35,255 nt of DNA, taken from the NCBI GenBank assembly GCA_030428905.1, contig JAUIED010000036.1, positions 1 to 35,255 of the forward strand, written 5' to 3'. The stretch comes from Gammaproteobacteria bacterium (GTDB taxonomy: Bacteria > Pseudomonadota > Gammaproteobacteria > Pseudomonadales > Azotimanducaceae). A program made the translations under genes and the position numbers. Below are positions 15,110 through 25,316 of this stretch, one piece after another (the stretch's first letter is position 1; each line of letters begins with the position of its first letter). The notes under the pieces were generated by a model. It ran no database searches. It was given only the letters and a program-made list of their open reading frames with translations, and had not been told where the DNA came from.

Positions 15110-15811
15110 ATGCAGGCCGCTAACACACGCTTGGACACGTCCCTGCACCTGGAGACGCCGGAAGGAACCGCCGTGGAGCTGCACCCAGCGGGAATCGTCA
15201 CCCGTGCGGTGGCATTTCTGGTGGATGAGTTGATTCGGTGGGGTGTGGTGGCGGTGACGAGCATCGTTGCGGGCGTGGCGGGTAACTTCGGCATGGGCCT
15301 GTTCCTCGTCGTGCTGTTCTTGACCTACTGGCTTTACGGCGTTGCCTTCGAAGTGCTCAACAATGGGGTCACGCCGGGCAAGCGCAGCCAGGGATTGCGG
15401 GTGGTGCACGACAACGGCACACCGATTCGCCTGCCGGCATCCATGGTGCGTAACCTGGTACTGGCGGTAGACCTGCTACCCATGGCGTATGCGGGTGCCA
15501 TTGTCAGCATGCTGGTCACGGCGCGCTTTCAGCGGCTCGGTGACCTGGCAGCGGGAACGCTGGTGGTGCACGACGTTCCCGAGTTGAGCGTGGATGGTGC
15601 GGCGCCGCAGGATATGGTGTCGCGGGCAGCACCCTTCCCGCTCAAGGCGGAGGAAACGGCGGCATTCGTCGGCTTTCTTGAGCGCTCCTCAACACTTACT
15701 GATGCCCGTGCGGGGGAGCTTGCCGCCATACTCGCGCCAGCCCTGGGTTGCGCTGAGGCGGAAGCACGTGGACAGGTTGAACGCATCGGTCTGGGGCTGA
15801 AAGGCGAATGA
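15110..15811 (+). CDS. RDD-family membrane protein
   Basis: A 233-residue inner-membrane protein. DTSLHLETPEGTAVELHPAGIVTRAVAFLVDELIR includes the RDD-type arginine and aspartate positions, followed by hydrophobic segments (about 40-60, 68-90 and 120-142). NNGVTPGKRSQGLRVVHDNG and RFQRLGDLAAGTLVV are the usual RDD C-terminal motifs. The last 70 residues form a soluble acidic tail. RDD domains are thought to take part in transport, but this subgroup is undefined. ATG 15110 fits family starts near the LETPEG motif; 15098 or 15074 are alternatives, and none has a good ribosome site. It opens the six-gene operon, overlapping SpoIIM by ATGA. Confidence 0.87.
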   Translation: MQAANTRLDTSLHLETPEGTAVELHPAGIVTRAVAFLVDELIRWGVVAVTSIVAGVAGNFGMGLFLVVLFLTYWLYGVAFEVLNNGVTPGKRSQGLRVVHDNGTPIRLPASMVRNLVLAVDLLPMAYAGAIVSMLVTARFQRLGDLAAGTLVVHDVPELSVDGAAPQDMVSRAAPFPLKAEETAAFVGFLERSSTLTDARAGELAAILAPALGCAEAEARGQVERIGLGLKGE

Positions 15812-16782
15812 AGCAACAGGCATTCGAGCGTAGCCGAGCGGATTTGTGGGCCCGATTCGCCGGGCGTCTGCAGGGCGTCAAACAAGGTTACAAACTCGCA
15901 GACGATGAAGACCCGCAAGCCTTTGCCCGGGAATACGAGCAGCTTGCCCGGGATCTGAATCTGGCCCGCGCGCGGGGTTACAGCCGCTCCCTGCTGGTGC
16001 GGCTGAACGATCTTGTGGTGCGCGGGCACAACGTTGTGTACGTCTACCGAACGAGTTTTCTGCGCGCGATGCTGAGGTTCCTCGGCGGCGGTTTTGCTGC
16101 GCGGGTTCGGCAGGAATGGCGCTACGTTGCGGTTGCCATGGCGCTGTTCTGGCTCCCGTTTGCTGCTATCTGGATCACCATCGCGCTTGCACCGGAGTAC
16201 GTCTACAGCGTCATGGCACCGTTGGACGTGGCGCAGCTCGAAGCCATGTACGACCCATCTGCACGGGTGCTTGGCCCAGAGCGTGAGGCCGACTCGGACT
16301 TTGCCATGTTCGGCTTCTATATCTGGAACAACATCTCCATTGGTTTTCAGGCGTTTGCCGGCGGCCTCATCTTCGGCGTGCTCAGCGTTTTCGTGCTGGT
16401 CTTTAACGGCCTGCATATTGGGGCTGCCGCCGGGCACCTCATCGGCCTTGGCTTCGAGGATACGTTTCTCTCTTTCGTTGCCGGGCACAGTGCCCTGGAG
16501 CTGATCGCCATCGTGCTCAGCGGTGCAGCCGGTCTGATGCTGGGCTCTGCGTTGCTGTTTCCTGGCGGTCAACCGCGGGGTGCGGCGTTACGTGACGCCG
16601 CTGCCCGTGGGGTCGAGATCGTCATGGGCTGTGCGCTGATGTTGCTGGGAGCGGCGTTCATAGAAGCATTCTGGTCGTCCAGCACCCTGCTGCCTCTGAT
16701 GCTGAAATACGTGTTCGGCATCGTCATGTGGGTGTTGGTGCTCGGCTACTTCCTCTTTGCAGGGCGAAACCGTGGATCTTGA
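15808..16782 (+). CDS. Stage II sporulation protein M (SpoIIM)-family membrane protein
   Basis: A 324-residue integral membrane protein with a soluble N-terminal quarter (basic and acidic helices, about 1-95) and about five membrane segments between 105 and 320. The family core shows as NNISIGFQAFAGGLIFGVLSVFVLVFNGLHIGAAAGHLIG and AGHSALELIAIVLSGAAGLMLGSALL. Despite the name, homologues are widespread in bacteria that do not sporulate, and in this gene order they accompany MoxR/DUF58. The exact role there is not known. The ATG overlaps the RDD stop (15808-15811), and the next gene's GTG lies inside its last 11 bases, so the three are translationally coupled. Confidence 0.9.
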   Translation: MKQQAFERSRADLWARFAGRLQGVKQGYKLADDEDPQAFAREYEQLARDLNLARARGYSRSLLVRLNDLVVRGHNVVYVYRTSFLRAMLRFLGGGFAARVRQEWRYVAVAMALFWLPFAAIWITIALAPEYVYSVMAPLDVAQLEAMYDPSARVLGPEREADSDFAMFGFYIWNNISIGFQAFAGGLIFGVLSVFVLVFNGLHIGAAAGHLIGLGFEDTFLSFVAGHSALELIAIVLSGAAGLMLGSALLFPGGQPRGAALRDAAARGVEIVMGCALMLLGAAFIEAFWSSSTLLPLMLKYVFGIVMWVLVLGYFLFAGRNRGS

Positions 16783-18208
16783 ACGCCTGCACATCGAGAT
16801 CCGCCCGCGCAGCCACTTTCAGGCGCTGGATCTGGGCGTGCTCATGGCTCGACGCTGGTATGGGCCTCTGCTGCTGCTTGGCGCTGTGCCGCTGATCGTG
16901 GTGGGTTGTGTGGCGTCGCTGCTGCTCTATGAATATCCGGCCTGGGTGGCGCTGATCATCTGGTGGTGCAAGCCGGCTTTTGAACGCCTGCCGTTGCGCT
17001 ATCTGTCACAGGCGATCTTCGAGGGTGCCACCGCACCATCCGCGGCACTGTCGTCATGGCGTTCGACGGTGCTTCCAGGCCTCTTTGGCGCGCTGACCTG
17101 GCGGCGCCTGTCGCCGCGGCGCTCCTTTGATGCCCCCGTATGGGTGCTGGAGCGGCTTTCCGGGAGCGTGTTGGCGGAGCGGCGCCGGGTGCTTGGCGGG
17201 CGTGCAGCCGGAGCGGCTCTCTGGCTGACCGTTGTCGGTATCCACGTCGAGTCGTTTCTGGCCCTTGCGCTGATGACCACCGCATGGATGTTCGTCCCCG
17301 GTGGTGAAGCCGCGGATCTCCTGTCGCTCCTCGGCCAGGAGGCCGAATGGCAGGGTTGGATATCGACGGTCGCTGGAATGTTGTGCATCGCCGCGATCCT
17401 GCCGTTCTACGTGGCTTGCGGCTTCTCGCTGTATCTGAACCGTCGAGCGGAGCTCGAAGCCTGGGATCTGGAGGTCACCTTCCGTCGGCTGGCCAGCCGG
17501 TTGGTTGCAGCCGCAGCACTCTGCGCGATGGTGGTGGCGCTGCCCGATGCAGCCTGGGCGGAGGATGCCCGCCAGGTGGAGTCTCAGGCGGCGATTGCCG
17601 AGGTGCTCGAGGATGCTTCCTTCACCAGTGTGCAGACCATCCGCTACCCGGCGTTTCTGGCGGATTGGCTGGACGCCGAAGATGCGCAGGACGCTGATCC
17701 GTTGGCGTGGGATGCGCTGTTCACCGTGGTAGCGCAGTTTGGCGAAGTGTTGCTCTGGATTGGTGTCGGAGCCCTTGTCGTCTGGATTCTCGTACGGCTC
17801 AACCTCATGGACTGGGCGGTGCCTGCAGCGCGACGATCCGGCAGGGGCGAACTGCCGGGTGAGCTTTTCGGCATGCGTCTGTCTGAGGATACGCTGCCCG
17901 ATGACGTGGTCGGCGCGGCGCGGCGGTACTGGCAGGACGGCGATGCACGCAGCGCGCTGAGCCTGCTCCTGCGGGCGGCGCTGGTGGAGATGGTCGATGC
18001 GCACGGCTGCAGCTTCCGCAAAGGCGACACCGAAGGGGATTGTGCGGCGGAGGTTAGCCGCAGCGCGCCTCAGGATGTGGCGGCTCGCTTTGTTCGTCTC
18101 ATCGATCAGTGGCGGTTGGTCGCTTACGCGCACCGGCCCGTGACGGACGCAGCCTTCGATGCGCTGTGCGAGGACTGGTCGGTACCGCAGCCGGTGGTTG
18201 GCCGGTGA
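16772..18208 (+). CDS. DUF4129-containing multi-pass membrane protein
   Basis: A 478-residue protein. It has hydrophobic segments at about 28-65 (two), 145-180, 205-232, 245-265 and 320-345. A cytosolic C-terminal domain of about 100 residues has the DUF4129 pattern: LPDDVVGAARRYWQDGDARSALSLLLRAALVEMVDAHGCSF, then RFVRLIDQWRLVAYAHRPV. DUF4129 domains occur beside MoxR and DUF58 genes; the biochemical role is unknown. GTG 16772 is chosen because AGGG lies seven bases upstream and the reading VDLERLHIEIRPRS begins a sensible domain. TTG 16757 is an alternative. It overlaps SpoIIM by 11 bases and DUF4350 by GTGA. Confidence 0.85.
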   Translation: MDLERLHIEIRPRSHFQALDLGVLMARRWYGPLLLLGAVPLIVVGCVASLLLYEYPAWVALIIWWCKPAFERLPLRYLSQAIFEGATAPSAALSSWRSTVLPGLFGALTWRRLSPRRSFDAPVWVLERLSGSVLAERRRVLGGRAAGAALWLTVVGIHVESFLALALMTTAWMFVPGGEAADLLSLLGQEAEWQGWISTVAGMLCIAAILPFYVACGFSLYLNRRAELEAWDLEVTFRRLASRLVAAAALCAMVVALPDAAWAEDARQVESQAAIAEVLEDASFTSVQTIRYPAFLADWLDAEDAQDADPLAWDALFTVVAQFGEVLLWIGVGALVVWILVRLNLMDWAVPAARRSGRGELPGELFGMRLSEDTLPDDVVGAARRYWQDGDARSALSLLLRAALVEMVDAHGCSFRKGDTEGDCAAEVSRSAPQDVAARFVRLIDQWRLVAYAHRPVTDAAFDALCEDWSVPQPVVGR

Positions 18209-19389
18209 GCGCGCGTTTGTTGCTTAGCGGCTTAGCTGGCCTGCTGGTGGTCGCACTCGGCGCGGCACTCTACCTCGCTGAGTGGAAGGAAGTGCAGCTG
18301 CCCGGGCCACCCAGCGCCGAGGCACAGCGCAATCCTTACCTCGCCGCGGAACGTTTTCTGGATCGTATGGCGGTGGCGGTGCACCGCGTTGAAGGCTTGT
18401 CGCTGCTCGACGACCTGCCGTCCACAGAGGGGGTCATCGTCATCGGCTCGTCATTGCGCACGGTGAGCGAACGGCGCGTGGATGCACTGTTGCGCTGGGT
18501 GGCGGCAGGAGGGCGCCTGGTGCTGGCGGCCAGCGAGTTGCACAGTGAAGGGCGTCGGACGAGCCCGGACCCGGTTCTCGAGCTGCTGGGGTTGCGCCTG
18601 CACGAAGTGGAAGAAGTCGAAGAAGAAGATGCTGCGCAACAACAGACACTGAAAGAGGTGATCGAAGGGCTTGCCGAGGCGTACGCACGTTGCGATGCGG
18701 GCGAGCGCCTGACCACGCTGCACCTGGAAGGTGAAGCCGCGCCGGTGCAGGTCATCATGAGCAACCGGCGGCGCCTGGACTTCGAGCCGCTGCTCGAATA
18801 CCCGGCGGCAGCGAACGATGCAGGCGATCAACTCGTGGCTGCGCCGCACGGGCTTGGTCGTGTTTATGTGGTGACAACGTTGGCATTCTGGCGAAACGAC
18901 CAGATTGCCTGTCACGATCACGCGCACCTGTTGCGCTGGCTCGGCGAAGGGCGGGCCGGGGTGTGGCTGCTGTTCGACACCCAGATGCCGAGCCTGGTCA
19001 GTATCCTCTGGCAGCGTTACACCGTCGCGGTTGGCATCCTTCTCGTGCTGGTGATGATGTGGATCTGGCGCGGCGGGCGCACGAGGTCTGTGCCGGTTGC
19101 GCAGAGCGGCCCTCGGCGGTCGCTCCTCGAGCAGGTGCGCGGTGTTGCGCGCTTCCACTGGCAGCAGGGAGACGTGCGCTCCCTCATGACAGACCTGCGC
19201 GACAGCGTGTTGTCCGGTCGGGAATGGCTGAACGAGACAGCTCGGCTGGAGTGGCTGGATGGCCTGTCGGCGCGCACAGGCATCTCGAAAGACGATTTAC
19301 GCTGGGCGCTGGAAGCGGAAATACCGCGCGACGTGCAGAAAGTGAAGCGCGCTGTGCGCATTCTCATGCTGATCGATCAGCACACCTAA
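18205..19389 (+). CDS. DUF4350-containing membrane protein
   Basis: A 394-residue protein. A membrane segment at about 3-22 (LLLSGLAGLLVVALGAALYL) is followed by a large extracytoplasmic DUF4350 region with a flavodoxin/GATase-like alternation of strands (LPSTEGVIVIGSS, RVDALLRWVAAGGRLVLAA, GRVYVVTTLAFWRND). A second membrane segment at about 275-293 is followed by a basic cytosolic tail with RGVARFHWQQGDVRSLMTDLRDSV, resembling part of DUF4129. Residues about 160-175 are strikingly acidic (EVEEVEEED). The GTG at 18205 overlaps the upstream stop as GTGA. Known only from gene neighbourhood with MoxR; 22 bases separate it from moxR. Confidence 0.85.
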   Translation: MSARLLLSGLAGLLVVALGAALYLAEWKEVQLPGPPSAEAQRNPYLAAERFLDRMAVAVHRVEGLSLLDDLPSTEGVIVIGSSLRTVSERRVDALLRWVAAGGRLVLAASELHSEGRRTSPDPVLELLGLRLHEVEEVEEEDAAQQQTLKEVIEGLAEAYARCDAGERLTTLHLEGEAAPVQVIMSNRRRLDFEPLLEYPAAANDAGDQLVAAPHGLGRVYVVTTLAFWRNDQIACHDHAHLLRWLGEGRAGVWLLFDTQMPSLVSILWQRYTVAVGILLVLVMMWIWRGGRTRSVPVAQSGPRRSLLEQVRGVARFHWQQGDVRSLMTDLRDSVLSGREWLNETARLEWLDGLSARTGISKDDLRWALEAEIPRDVQKVKRAVRILMLIDQHT

Positions 19390-19411
19390 CAAACTGGCAG
19401 GAAAACAAACC

Positions 19412-20362
19412 ATGGATCCATCGCAGACCGTTCGACGTATGACCGAAGAGATTGGCAAGGTGTACATCGGCCAGCACGACGTCGTACGGGAGGTTCTGAT
19501 CTGCCTGCTGGCGGGCGGCCATGTGCTCATTGAAGGCGTGCCAGGGCTCGGCAAGACACTCCTTGTGCGGGCACTGGCCTCGACCTTCGGAGGGCGGGAG
19601 CGGCGCATCCAGTTTACGCCGGACCTGATGCCAACCGATGTGACCGGCCACGCCATCTACAACATGAAAGAAGAGCGCTTTGAAGTGCGCCGCGGGCCGG
19701 TGTTCACCAATCTGTTGCTTGCGGACGAGATCAACCGAGCGCCGGCCAAAACCCAGTCGGCGCTTCTGGAGGTCATGCAGGAGCAGCAGGTAACCATCGA
19801 GGGCCGGGCGTTCAAAGTGGAGCAGCCATTCATGGTGCTGGCCACACAGAACCCCATCGAACAGGATGGAACCTACCCGCTGCCGGAGGCGGAGCTCGAC
19901 CGCTTCATGATGAAGAGCTGCATCTCCTACCCGCCCGCGGAGGACGAGCGGGAGTTGGTCCGGCTGCAGACGCAGGGCCGCGTGGTCGGCGGCTTGCACA
20001 CGGAAGGCGTGGAACATGTGCTGGATGCGCAGGGCGTGATTGCGTTGCGTGAAGCGGCATCGGCGGTGACGGTGGACGAGGCGGTGCTTGGTTATGCCGT
20101 GGACGTGGTGCGCGCCACCCGTGAGTTCGTCGGTATCACCCAGGGGGCGAGCCCGCGTGCCACCATTGCCCTGGTGGCGGCTGCGCGCGCCCAGGCGCTC
20201 TGCGAAGGGCGCGACTTCGCCACGCCGGATGACATGAAGCGGGTCATGCTGCCGGTGCTGCGCCATCGCCTGCAGCTCTCCGCCGATAGGCAGATCGAGG
20301 GTCTGGATATCGATGACGTGCTTGTCGAGCTCATTGCGCGCGTGGAGGCACCGCGGTTGTGA
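19412..20362 (+). CDS. MoxR-family AAA+ ATPase
   Basis: A 316-residue cytosolic AAA+ chaperone-like ATPase. Walker A is GVPGLGKTLL (about 45-54), Walker B is LLLADEINRAP (about 105-115), and the sensor and MoxR signature is ATQNPIEQDGTYPLPEAELDRFMM (about 147-170). The C-terminal lid has GASPRATIALVAAARAQAL. MoxR proteins remodel or assist maturation of partner proteins, often with VWA-domain partners, and here probably act with the downstream DUF58 protein. AGGAAAA sits before the ATG. The 3' end overlaps the DUF58 start as GTGA, so the two products are likely made in fixed ratio. Confidence 0.95.
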   Translation: MDPSQTVRRMTEEIGKVYIGQHDVVREVLICLLAGGHVLIEGVPGLGKTLLVRALASTFGGRERRIQFTPDLMPTDVTGHAIYNMKEERFEVRRGPVFTNLLLADEINRAPAKTQSALLEVMQEQQVTIEGRAFKVEQPFMVLATQNPIEQDGTYPLPEAELDRFMMKSCISYPPAEDERELVRLQTQGRVVGGLHTEGVEHVLDAQGVIALREAASAVTVDEAVLGYAVDVVRATREFVGITQGASPRATIALVAAARAQALCEGRDFATPDDMKRVMLPVLRHRLQLSADRQIEGLDIDDVLVELIARVEAPRL

Positions 20363-21648
20363 GGCCGACGCGTCGCACGCTTGCAGTGCTGGCGATCCTC
20401 GCGTGCGCGGCGCTGGTGTGGCCTGAGGCCGGAGTATGGACACCACTGCTCGGTGTGCTGGTCAGCGTTTTTACAGGCGATGCACTGCTGGCCAGGCAAC
20501 GCTGCGCACTGCGTGCTGAGCGTCGCCTGCCGCACATCCTGCCAGTACGGCATCGGCACCGTGTGACAGTGTTGCTGCGAAACGACATGGGCAGCGGTGT
20601 CGAAGTCTCTGTCAGAGACGAGGCGCCAGCAGACTTCAGTGCGCCTGTGTCGTACATGCGGATGCGTCTGGCAGCGGGCGAGGCGGCGCAGTGGCACTAC
20701 GATGTGCAGCCGCTGCGGCGCGGTGAGGCCTGGTTCGGCCGTGTCGAGGCGCTGATTACCTCTCCGCTCGGGCTCTGGCAATTGCGGCGCTGGCTGGGTG
20801 AACGCAGTTCGGTGCGTGTGTACCCGGACTATGGCGCCATTGCTCAGTATCTCGATCTGCTCGCGGACCAGCAGAGCCGGCAGCTCGGCCTGCGCCGAAC
20901 GCAGCGACGCGGCGAAGGGCTCGAGTTCCAGCAGCTTCGCGAGTTCCGTGATAGTGACAGCATTCGTCAGATCGACTGGAAGGCGACCGCCAGGCGTCGT
21001 GAGCTCATCTCCCGCGAATACACCGAAGAGCGCGACCAGAGCATTGTTTTCATGCTCGACACTGGTGGCCGTATGCGCGCACTCGACGGCGGCCTCAGCC
21101 ATTTCGATCATGCGCTCAACGCCTTACTGCTGCTGGCATACGTAGCCCTGCGCCAGGGCGACCGAGTGTCGCTGCAGACCTTCGGCCCGGAGCAACGCTG
21201 GCTTGCAGACCTGCGCGGTACGGCGGCGATCAACCGGCTGCTTCAGGAGCTCTATGATCTGCACAGTCAGGCAGGTGCCGGTGACTACATGGCGGCGGCT
21301 GAAGCGCTCCTGACACGGCAACGCAAACGCGCCCTGGTGGTGTTGATCTCAAACCTTCGACAATCCGATGAAGACTTGCAGCCGGCGGTAGAGCTCCTGC
21401 GCTCGCGTCACGCGGTGCTCGTCGCAAGTCTGCGTGAGCGGGCGTTGGACGAGGCGCTGAATCAGCCGGTGGTGACGTTCGATGACGCGTTGACCGTGCT
21501 CGGCGCACACCGCTACCGGCAACGCCGACGCGCCCTTGGGCGTTCGCTTGGCGCCAGGGCACAGTTGGTTGCCGACTGTTTGCCGGAAGAACTGCCGGCG
21601 CAGCTCGTCAACGGCTACTGGGCGCTGAAAAGGGCCGGTGCGCTATAG
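20359..21648 (+). CDS. DUF58-family protein, MoxR partner
   Basis: A 429-residue protein. Residues about 5-40 are hydrophobic (likely two short membrane segments). The N-terminal region is a beta-rich, probably immunoglobulin-like part (HRVTVLLRNDMGSGVEVSVRDEAP). The DUF58 hallmark is GEGLEFQQLREFRDSDSIRQIDWKATARRRELISREY (about 192-228). A VWA-like domain then starts with QSIVFMLDTGGRMR, where the usual MIDAS DxSxS has become DTGGR, so metal binding is doubtful. GTG 20359 overlaps the moxR stop. It ends the operon and overlaps the convergent trpC by six bases. Confidence 0.92.
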   Translation: MRPTRRTLAVLAILACAALVWPEAGVWTPLLGVLVSVFTGDALLARQRCALRAERRLPHILPVRHRHRVTVLLRNDMGSGVEVSVRDEAPADFSAPVSYMRMRLAAGEAAQWHYDVQPLRRGEAWFGRVEALITSPLGLWQLRRWLGERSSVRVYPDYGAIAQYLDLLADQQSRQLGLRRTQRRGEGLEFQQLREFRDSDSIRQIDWKATARRRELISREYTEERDQSIVFMLDTGGRMRALDGGLSHFDHALNALLLLAYVALRQGDRVSLQTFGPEQRWLADLRGTAAINRLLQELYDLHSQAGAGDYMAAAEALLTRQRKRALVVLISNLRQSDEDLQPAVELLRSRHAVLVASLRERALDEALNQPVVTFDDALTVLGAHRYRQRRRALGRSLGARAQLVADCLPEELPAQLVNGYWALKRAGAL

Positions 21649-22428
21649 CTCGAAGAGCGACGCAAGCTCAGCACCGGGATCTTCTGCCCGCATGAAAGCC
21701 TCGCCTACGAGGAACGCATGCACGCCTGCTGCCTGCATGGTTGCTACGTCTTTCGCGGTACGGATGCCGCTCTCGGTGACGGGCACCACACCCGGAGGAA
21801 TGTGCTCAAGCAGCTCGATGGTCGTGTTCAGCGACACCTCAAAGGTCTTCAGGTTGCGGTTGTTGATGCCGACCACCTTCGGCCCGAGGCTCAATGCGGC
21901 GTCGAGCTCTGCGCGGTTGTGCACCTCTATGAGCGCGTCGAGGCCCAGATTTCTGGCGTGCTGGAAGAGGTTTGTCAGCTGCATGATGTCGAGCGCCGCG
22001 GCGATCAGCAGCACGCAATCTGCGCCCAGCGCGCGCGCCTCGGTGATCTGGTAGGCATCGATGACGAAGTCCTTGCGGATGATCGGCAGATCTACGGTTG
22101 CCCTGGCCATGCGCAGGTGCGCATCGGCGCCCTGAAAATACTGCTCATCTGTCAGCACCGAAATGCAGCTTGCGCCGTGCTGCGCGTAGCTTGCGGCGAT
22201 GGCGGCGGGATCATAGGCCTCGCGGATCAGCCCTTTGCTTGGCGAGGCACGCTTGATTTCGGCAATGACCGCGGCGCGTGCACTGCTGCCGCGCCGCAGG
22301 GCGTCGGCGAAGCCGCGGCATGCGGGCATCTCTGCGCAGGCCTGGCGAATTTCAGCTTCCGGGCGCAAGGCTTTACGTGCCGCCACCTCCTGGCGTTTGG
22401 TTGCGAGTATGTCGTCGAGGATCGTCAT
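21643..22428 (-). CDS. trpC: Indole-3-glycerol-phosphate synthase
   Basis: A 261-residue TIM-barrel enzyme that closes the indole ring in tryptophan synthesis. Family motifs are AVIAEIKRASPSKGLI, SVLTDEQYFQGADAHL, PIIRKDFVIDAYQI, ALIEVHNRAELD, VGINNRNLKTFEVS and VTESGI, and the catalytic Lys/Glu residues appear intact. The protein is monofunctional, with no TrpF fusion, as in pseudomonads. Its ATG overlaps the trpD stop by four bases, so it is translationally coupled. It is the last gene of trpGDC. Confidence 0.97.
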   Translation of the reverse strand: MTILDDILATKRQEVAARKALRPEAEIRQACAEMPACRGFADALRRGSSARAAVIAEIKRASPSKGLIREAYDPAAIAASYAQHGASCISVLTDEQYFQGADAHLRMARATVDLPIIRKDFVIDAYQITEARALGADCVLLIAAALDIMQLTNLFQHARNLGLDALIEVHNRAELDAALSLGPKVVGINNRNLKTFEVSLNTTIELLEHIPPGVVPVTESGIRTAKDVATMQAAGVHAFLVGEAFMRAEDPGAELASLFEL

Positions 22429-23412
22429 TCTTCGGCCATGAGGCTCGTGATGCGCACGAACTCGGTGAGCTTCTCCTGCGCCAGGCCCGAAGCGATGGCG
22501 TCCTGCGCCATCAGCACGCCGTTGGCAAGGGTAGTGGCCACGCCGCTCGCGTAGATGGCGGCACCGGCGTTCAGGGCTACCAGGTCGGCGGCGCGACTGT
22601 CGGGTTCGCGCAGCGACTGGCGCACCAGCGCCAGGCTCGTATCCACTGAGTCGGCGGTCAGCTCGTCCGTGGCACCGCTGGCGATGCCGAAGTCCCCCGG
22701 GCGGATCTCGTAGGTGTCGATGGCGTTACCGCGCACTTCCACCACCCGTGAGGGCCCAGCCAGGCCGATCTCGTCGAGCCCGCCGCTGTGCACGATCAGA
22801 GCGTGCTCGGTGCCGAGTATCTGTAGCACCTCAGCCATGGTCTGCTGCCAGGCGGCATCGAACACGCCGATCACCTGGCGGCGGGCGCCGGCGGGGTTGG
22901 TCATCGGGCCGAGCACGTTGAACAGCGTGCGTAGCTTGAGCTCTGCGCGTACCGGGCCGACGTGCCGCATGGCAGGGTGATGGGCCTGTGCAAACATGAA
23001 GCCCACGCCTACCTCCCGTACGCAGTGCGCAATCTGCTCCGGGGTGAGCTGAATGTTGGCGCCGGCTGCTTCCAGCACATCGGCACTGCCGCTTTGGCTC
23101 GAGGCTTTGCGGTTGCCGTGTTTGGCGACGTGAGCGCCTGCTGCTGCGGCCGCGAAGGCGGAAGCGGTCGACACATTGAACAGTTTCGCGCCGCTGCCGC
23201 CGGTGCCGCAGGTGTCCACCAGGTTCGGCACCTCTACATCGACCCGGGCAGACAGCGTGCGCATGGCGCCCGCGGCGCCTGCTACTTCTGCTGTGGTCTC
23301 GCCTTTCATGCGCAGCGCGGTGAGCAGCGCACCCATCTGTGCCGGCGTAGCGTCGCCGGACATGATCGCAAGGAACAGCGCATGGCTTTCGTCGCGGTCG
23401 AGGTCCTGGCGT

Positions 23413-24024
<612 letters not shown>

Positions 24025-24183
24025 CGACGTCAGCCGAAAATCAGGGAAACGCAGTGTACTATCAACCGGCGCTGCAACGGGAAGTGTGCAGCCGCGCAAG
24101 GTCCCCCTGGCGCAGGCCTGTACACTGAAACGTGAGCAGGTACTGTGCTCGAGTAAGGCGCACGGGTTCGAAGAGGACATCGA

Positions 24184-24852
24184 ATGAGGCTGACAGACAC
24201 CGCGCGATGGCAGCGCAATATGCTCCGGCTGGCGAGGATTCCGGGTATGCGCAGGCTCGGTCAGCACCTGGCGCGCGGTAGTCTGACGCCGCACTACGCT
24301 GGCCGTGTGCCTCTGGCGCGCCACCACCCCGAGGGATTTGTCTCCGCGCATGCACGGCTTGCCCACCGCCAGGTGCGATTTGGTGCGCACTGTTTCGTTG
24401 GCGACGGCGTGCTCTTCTACGAGGATGCTGGTGGGGGCGAGATTGTCCTGGGTGACCAGGTGCACCTGCACGAACACGGCACCTACCTCACTGCCGAGGG
24501 CGGTAGCATCCATATCGGTGCAAACACCCACGTCCAGCCACGATGCCAGTTCTCCGCGGTGAAAGGCGAGATCCGCATCGGCGAGGCCTGTGAAATCGCC
24601 CCGCAATGCGCGTTCTACCCATACGATCACGGCATGTCGCCTGATCGCCTCATCCAGCAGCAACCGCTGACCTCCCGTGGCGGGATCACGGTGGGCGATG
24701 GAGCCTGGCTCGGCTTTGGTGTCATTGTCCTCGACGGGGTGCACATCGGCGAAGGGGCGGTTGTGGCCGCCGGAGCGGTAGTGACCAGTGACGTGCCGGC
24801 CTACGCTATCGCTGCCGGTGTCCCTGCCAAGGTCATTGGCGAGCGCAAGTAG
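24184..24852 (+). CDS. Hexapeptide-repeat (LbetaH) acyltransferase
   Basis: A 222-residue left-handed beta-helix protein. Imperfect hexapeptides run from about residue 60 ([53 protein letters not shown]) to the LacA/NodL-type end: [59 protein letters not shown] holds the usual catalytic histidine region. Probably an O- or N-acetyltransferase acting on a sugar; the acceptor is unknown. AGAGGA is six bases before the ATG. It is divergent from trpG (159 bases between) with no sugar-polymer genes nearby, so context gives no further clue. Confidence 0.88.
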   Translation: MRLTDTARWQRNMLRLARIPGMRRLGQHLARGSLTPHYAGRVPLARHHPEGFVSAHARLAHRQVRFGAHCFVGDGVLFYEDAGGGEIVLGDQVHLHEHGTYLTAEGGSIHIGANTHVQPRCQFSAVKGEIRIGEACEIAPQCAFYPYDHGMSPDRLIQQQPLTSRGGITVGDGAWLGFGVIVLDGVHIGEGAVVAAGAVVTSDVPAYAIAAGVPAKVIGERK

Positions 24853-24911
24853 GCGTTTGCAACGGAGCTCAGTGCGCCCGAAACTAGCGCTTTTCGCGGG
24901 AGTTTCGAACC

Positions 24912-25316
24912 ATGCTCAACGCGCTCATCGGCGGTGTTCTCATAGGCTTGGCGGCCGTTTGGATGCACGCCTCTCTCGGCCGTGTGGCCGGTATCAGTGG
25001 CATCTTCGCGCAAGCGCTCAAGCCCCCCTACGGAAAAGCCCTTTGGGCGATTGCTTTCGTGATCGGTCTCGGCGTCGGCGGTTGGGTTGCCACTGCTGGC
25101 CTCGATGCCGAGTACGCGCGCATGGCACTCGACCCGCTCACGCTGGCACTTGGTGGGGTGATCGTCGGTATCGGTACCCGCCTTGGTAGCGGCTGCACCA
25201 GCGGCCATGGCGTGTGCGGCACGGCGCGGTTGTCCAAGCGCAGCATCGTCGCGACGATGATCTTCGTCTCGGTGGGCATGCTGACCGGCACGATCGTGCA
25301 TGGAGTGTTGGCATGA
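24912..25316 (+). CDS. YeeE/YedE-family sulfur transporter half, first subunit
   Basis: A 134-residue membrane protein with about four segments. It has the family signature [24 protein letters not shown], whose cysteine is the kind used for thiosulfate passage in TsuA/YeeE. Full-length YeeE has two such halves; here they are two genes, like the PmpA/PmpB-type pair. The substrate is likely thiosulfate or a related sulfur compound by family. GCGGGAG lies upstream of the ATG. The stop overlaps the next start as ATGA (25313-25316). Confidence 0.88.
   Translation: MLNALIGGVLIGLAAVWMHASLGRVAGISGIFAQALKPPYGKALWAIAFVIGLGVGGWVATAGLDAEYARMALDPLTLALGGVIVGIGTRLGSGCTSGHGVCGTARLSKRSIVATMIFVSVGMLTGTIVHGVLA

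Noticed and set aside
24025-24183. Possible tryptophan attenuator ahead of trpG
   Set aside because: I found no short leader frame with consecutive tryptophan codons and no terminator hairpin with a U-tract.
24025-24744. N-terminal extension of the trpG frame by 240 codons
   Set aside because: The extension is antisense to the acyltransferase; TrpG homologues start at the MIDNYDSF motif.
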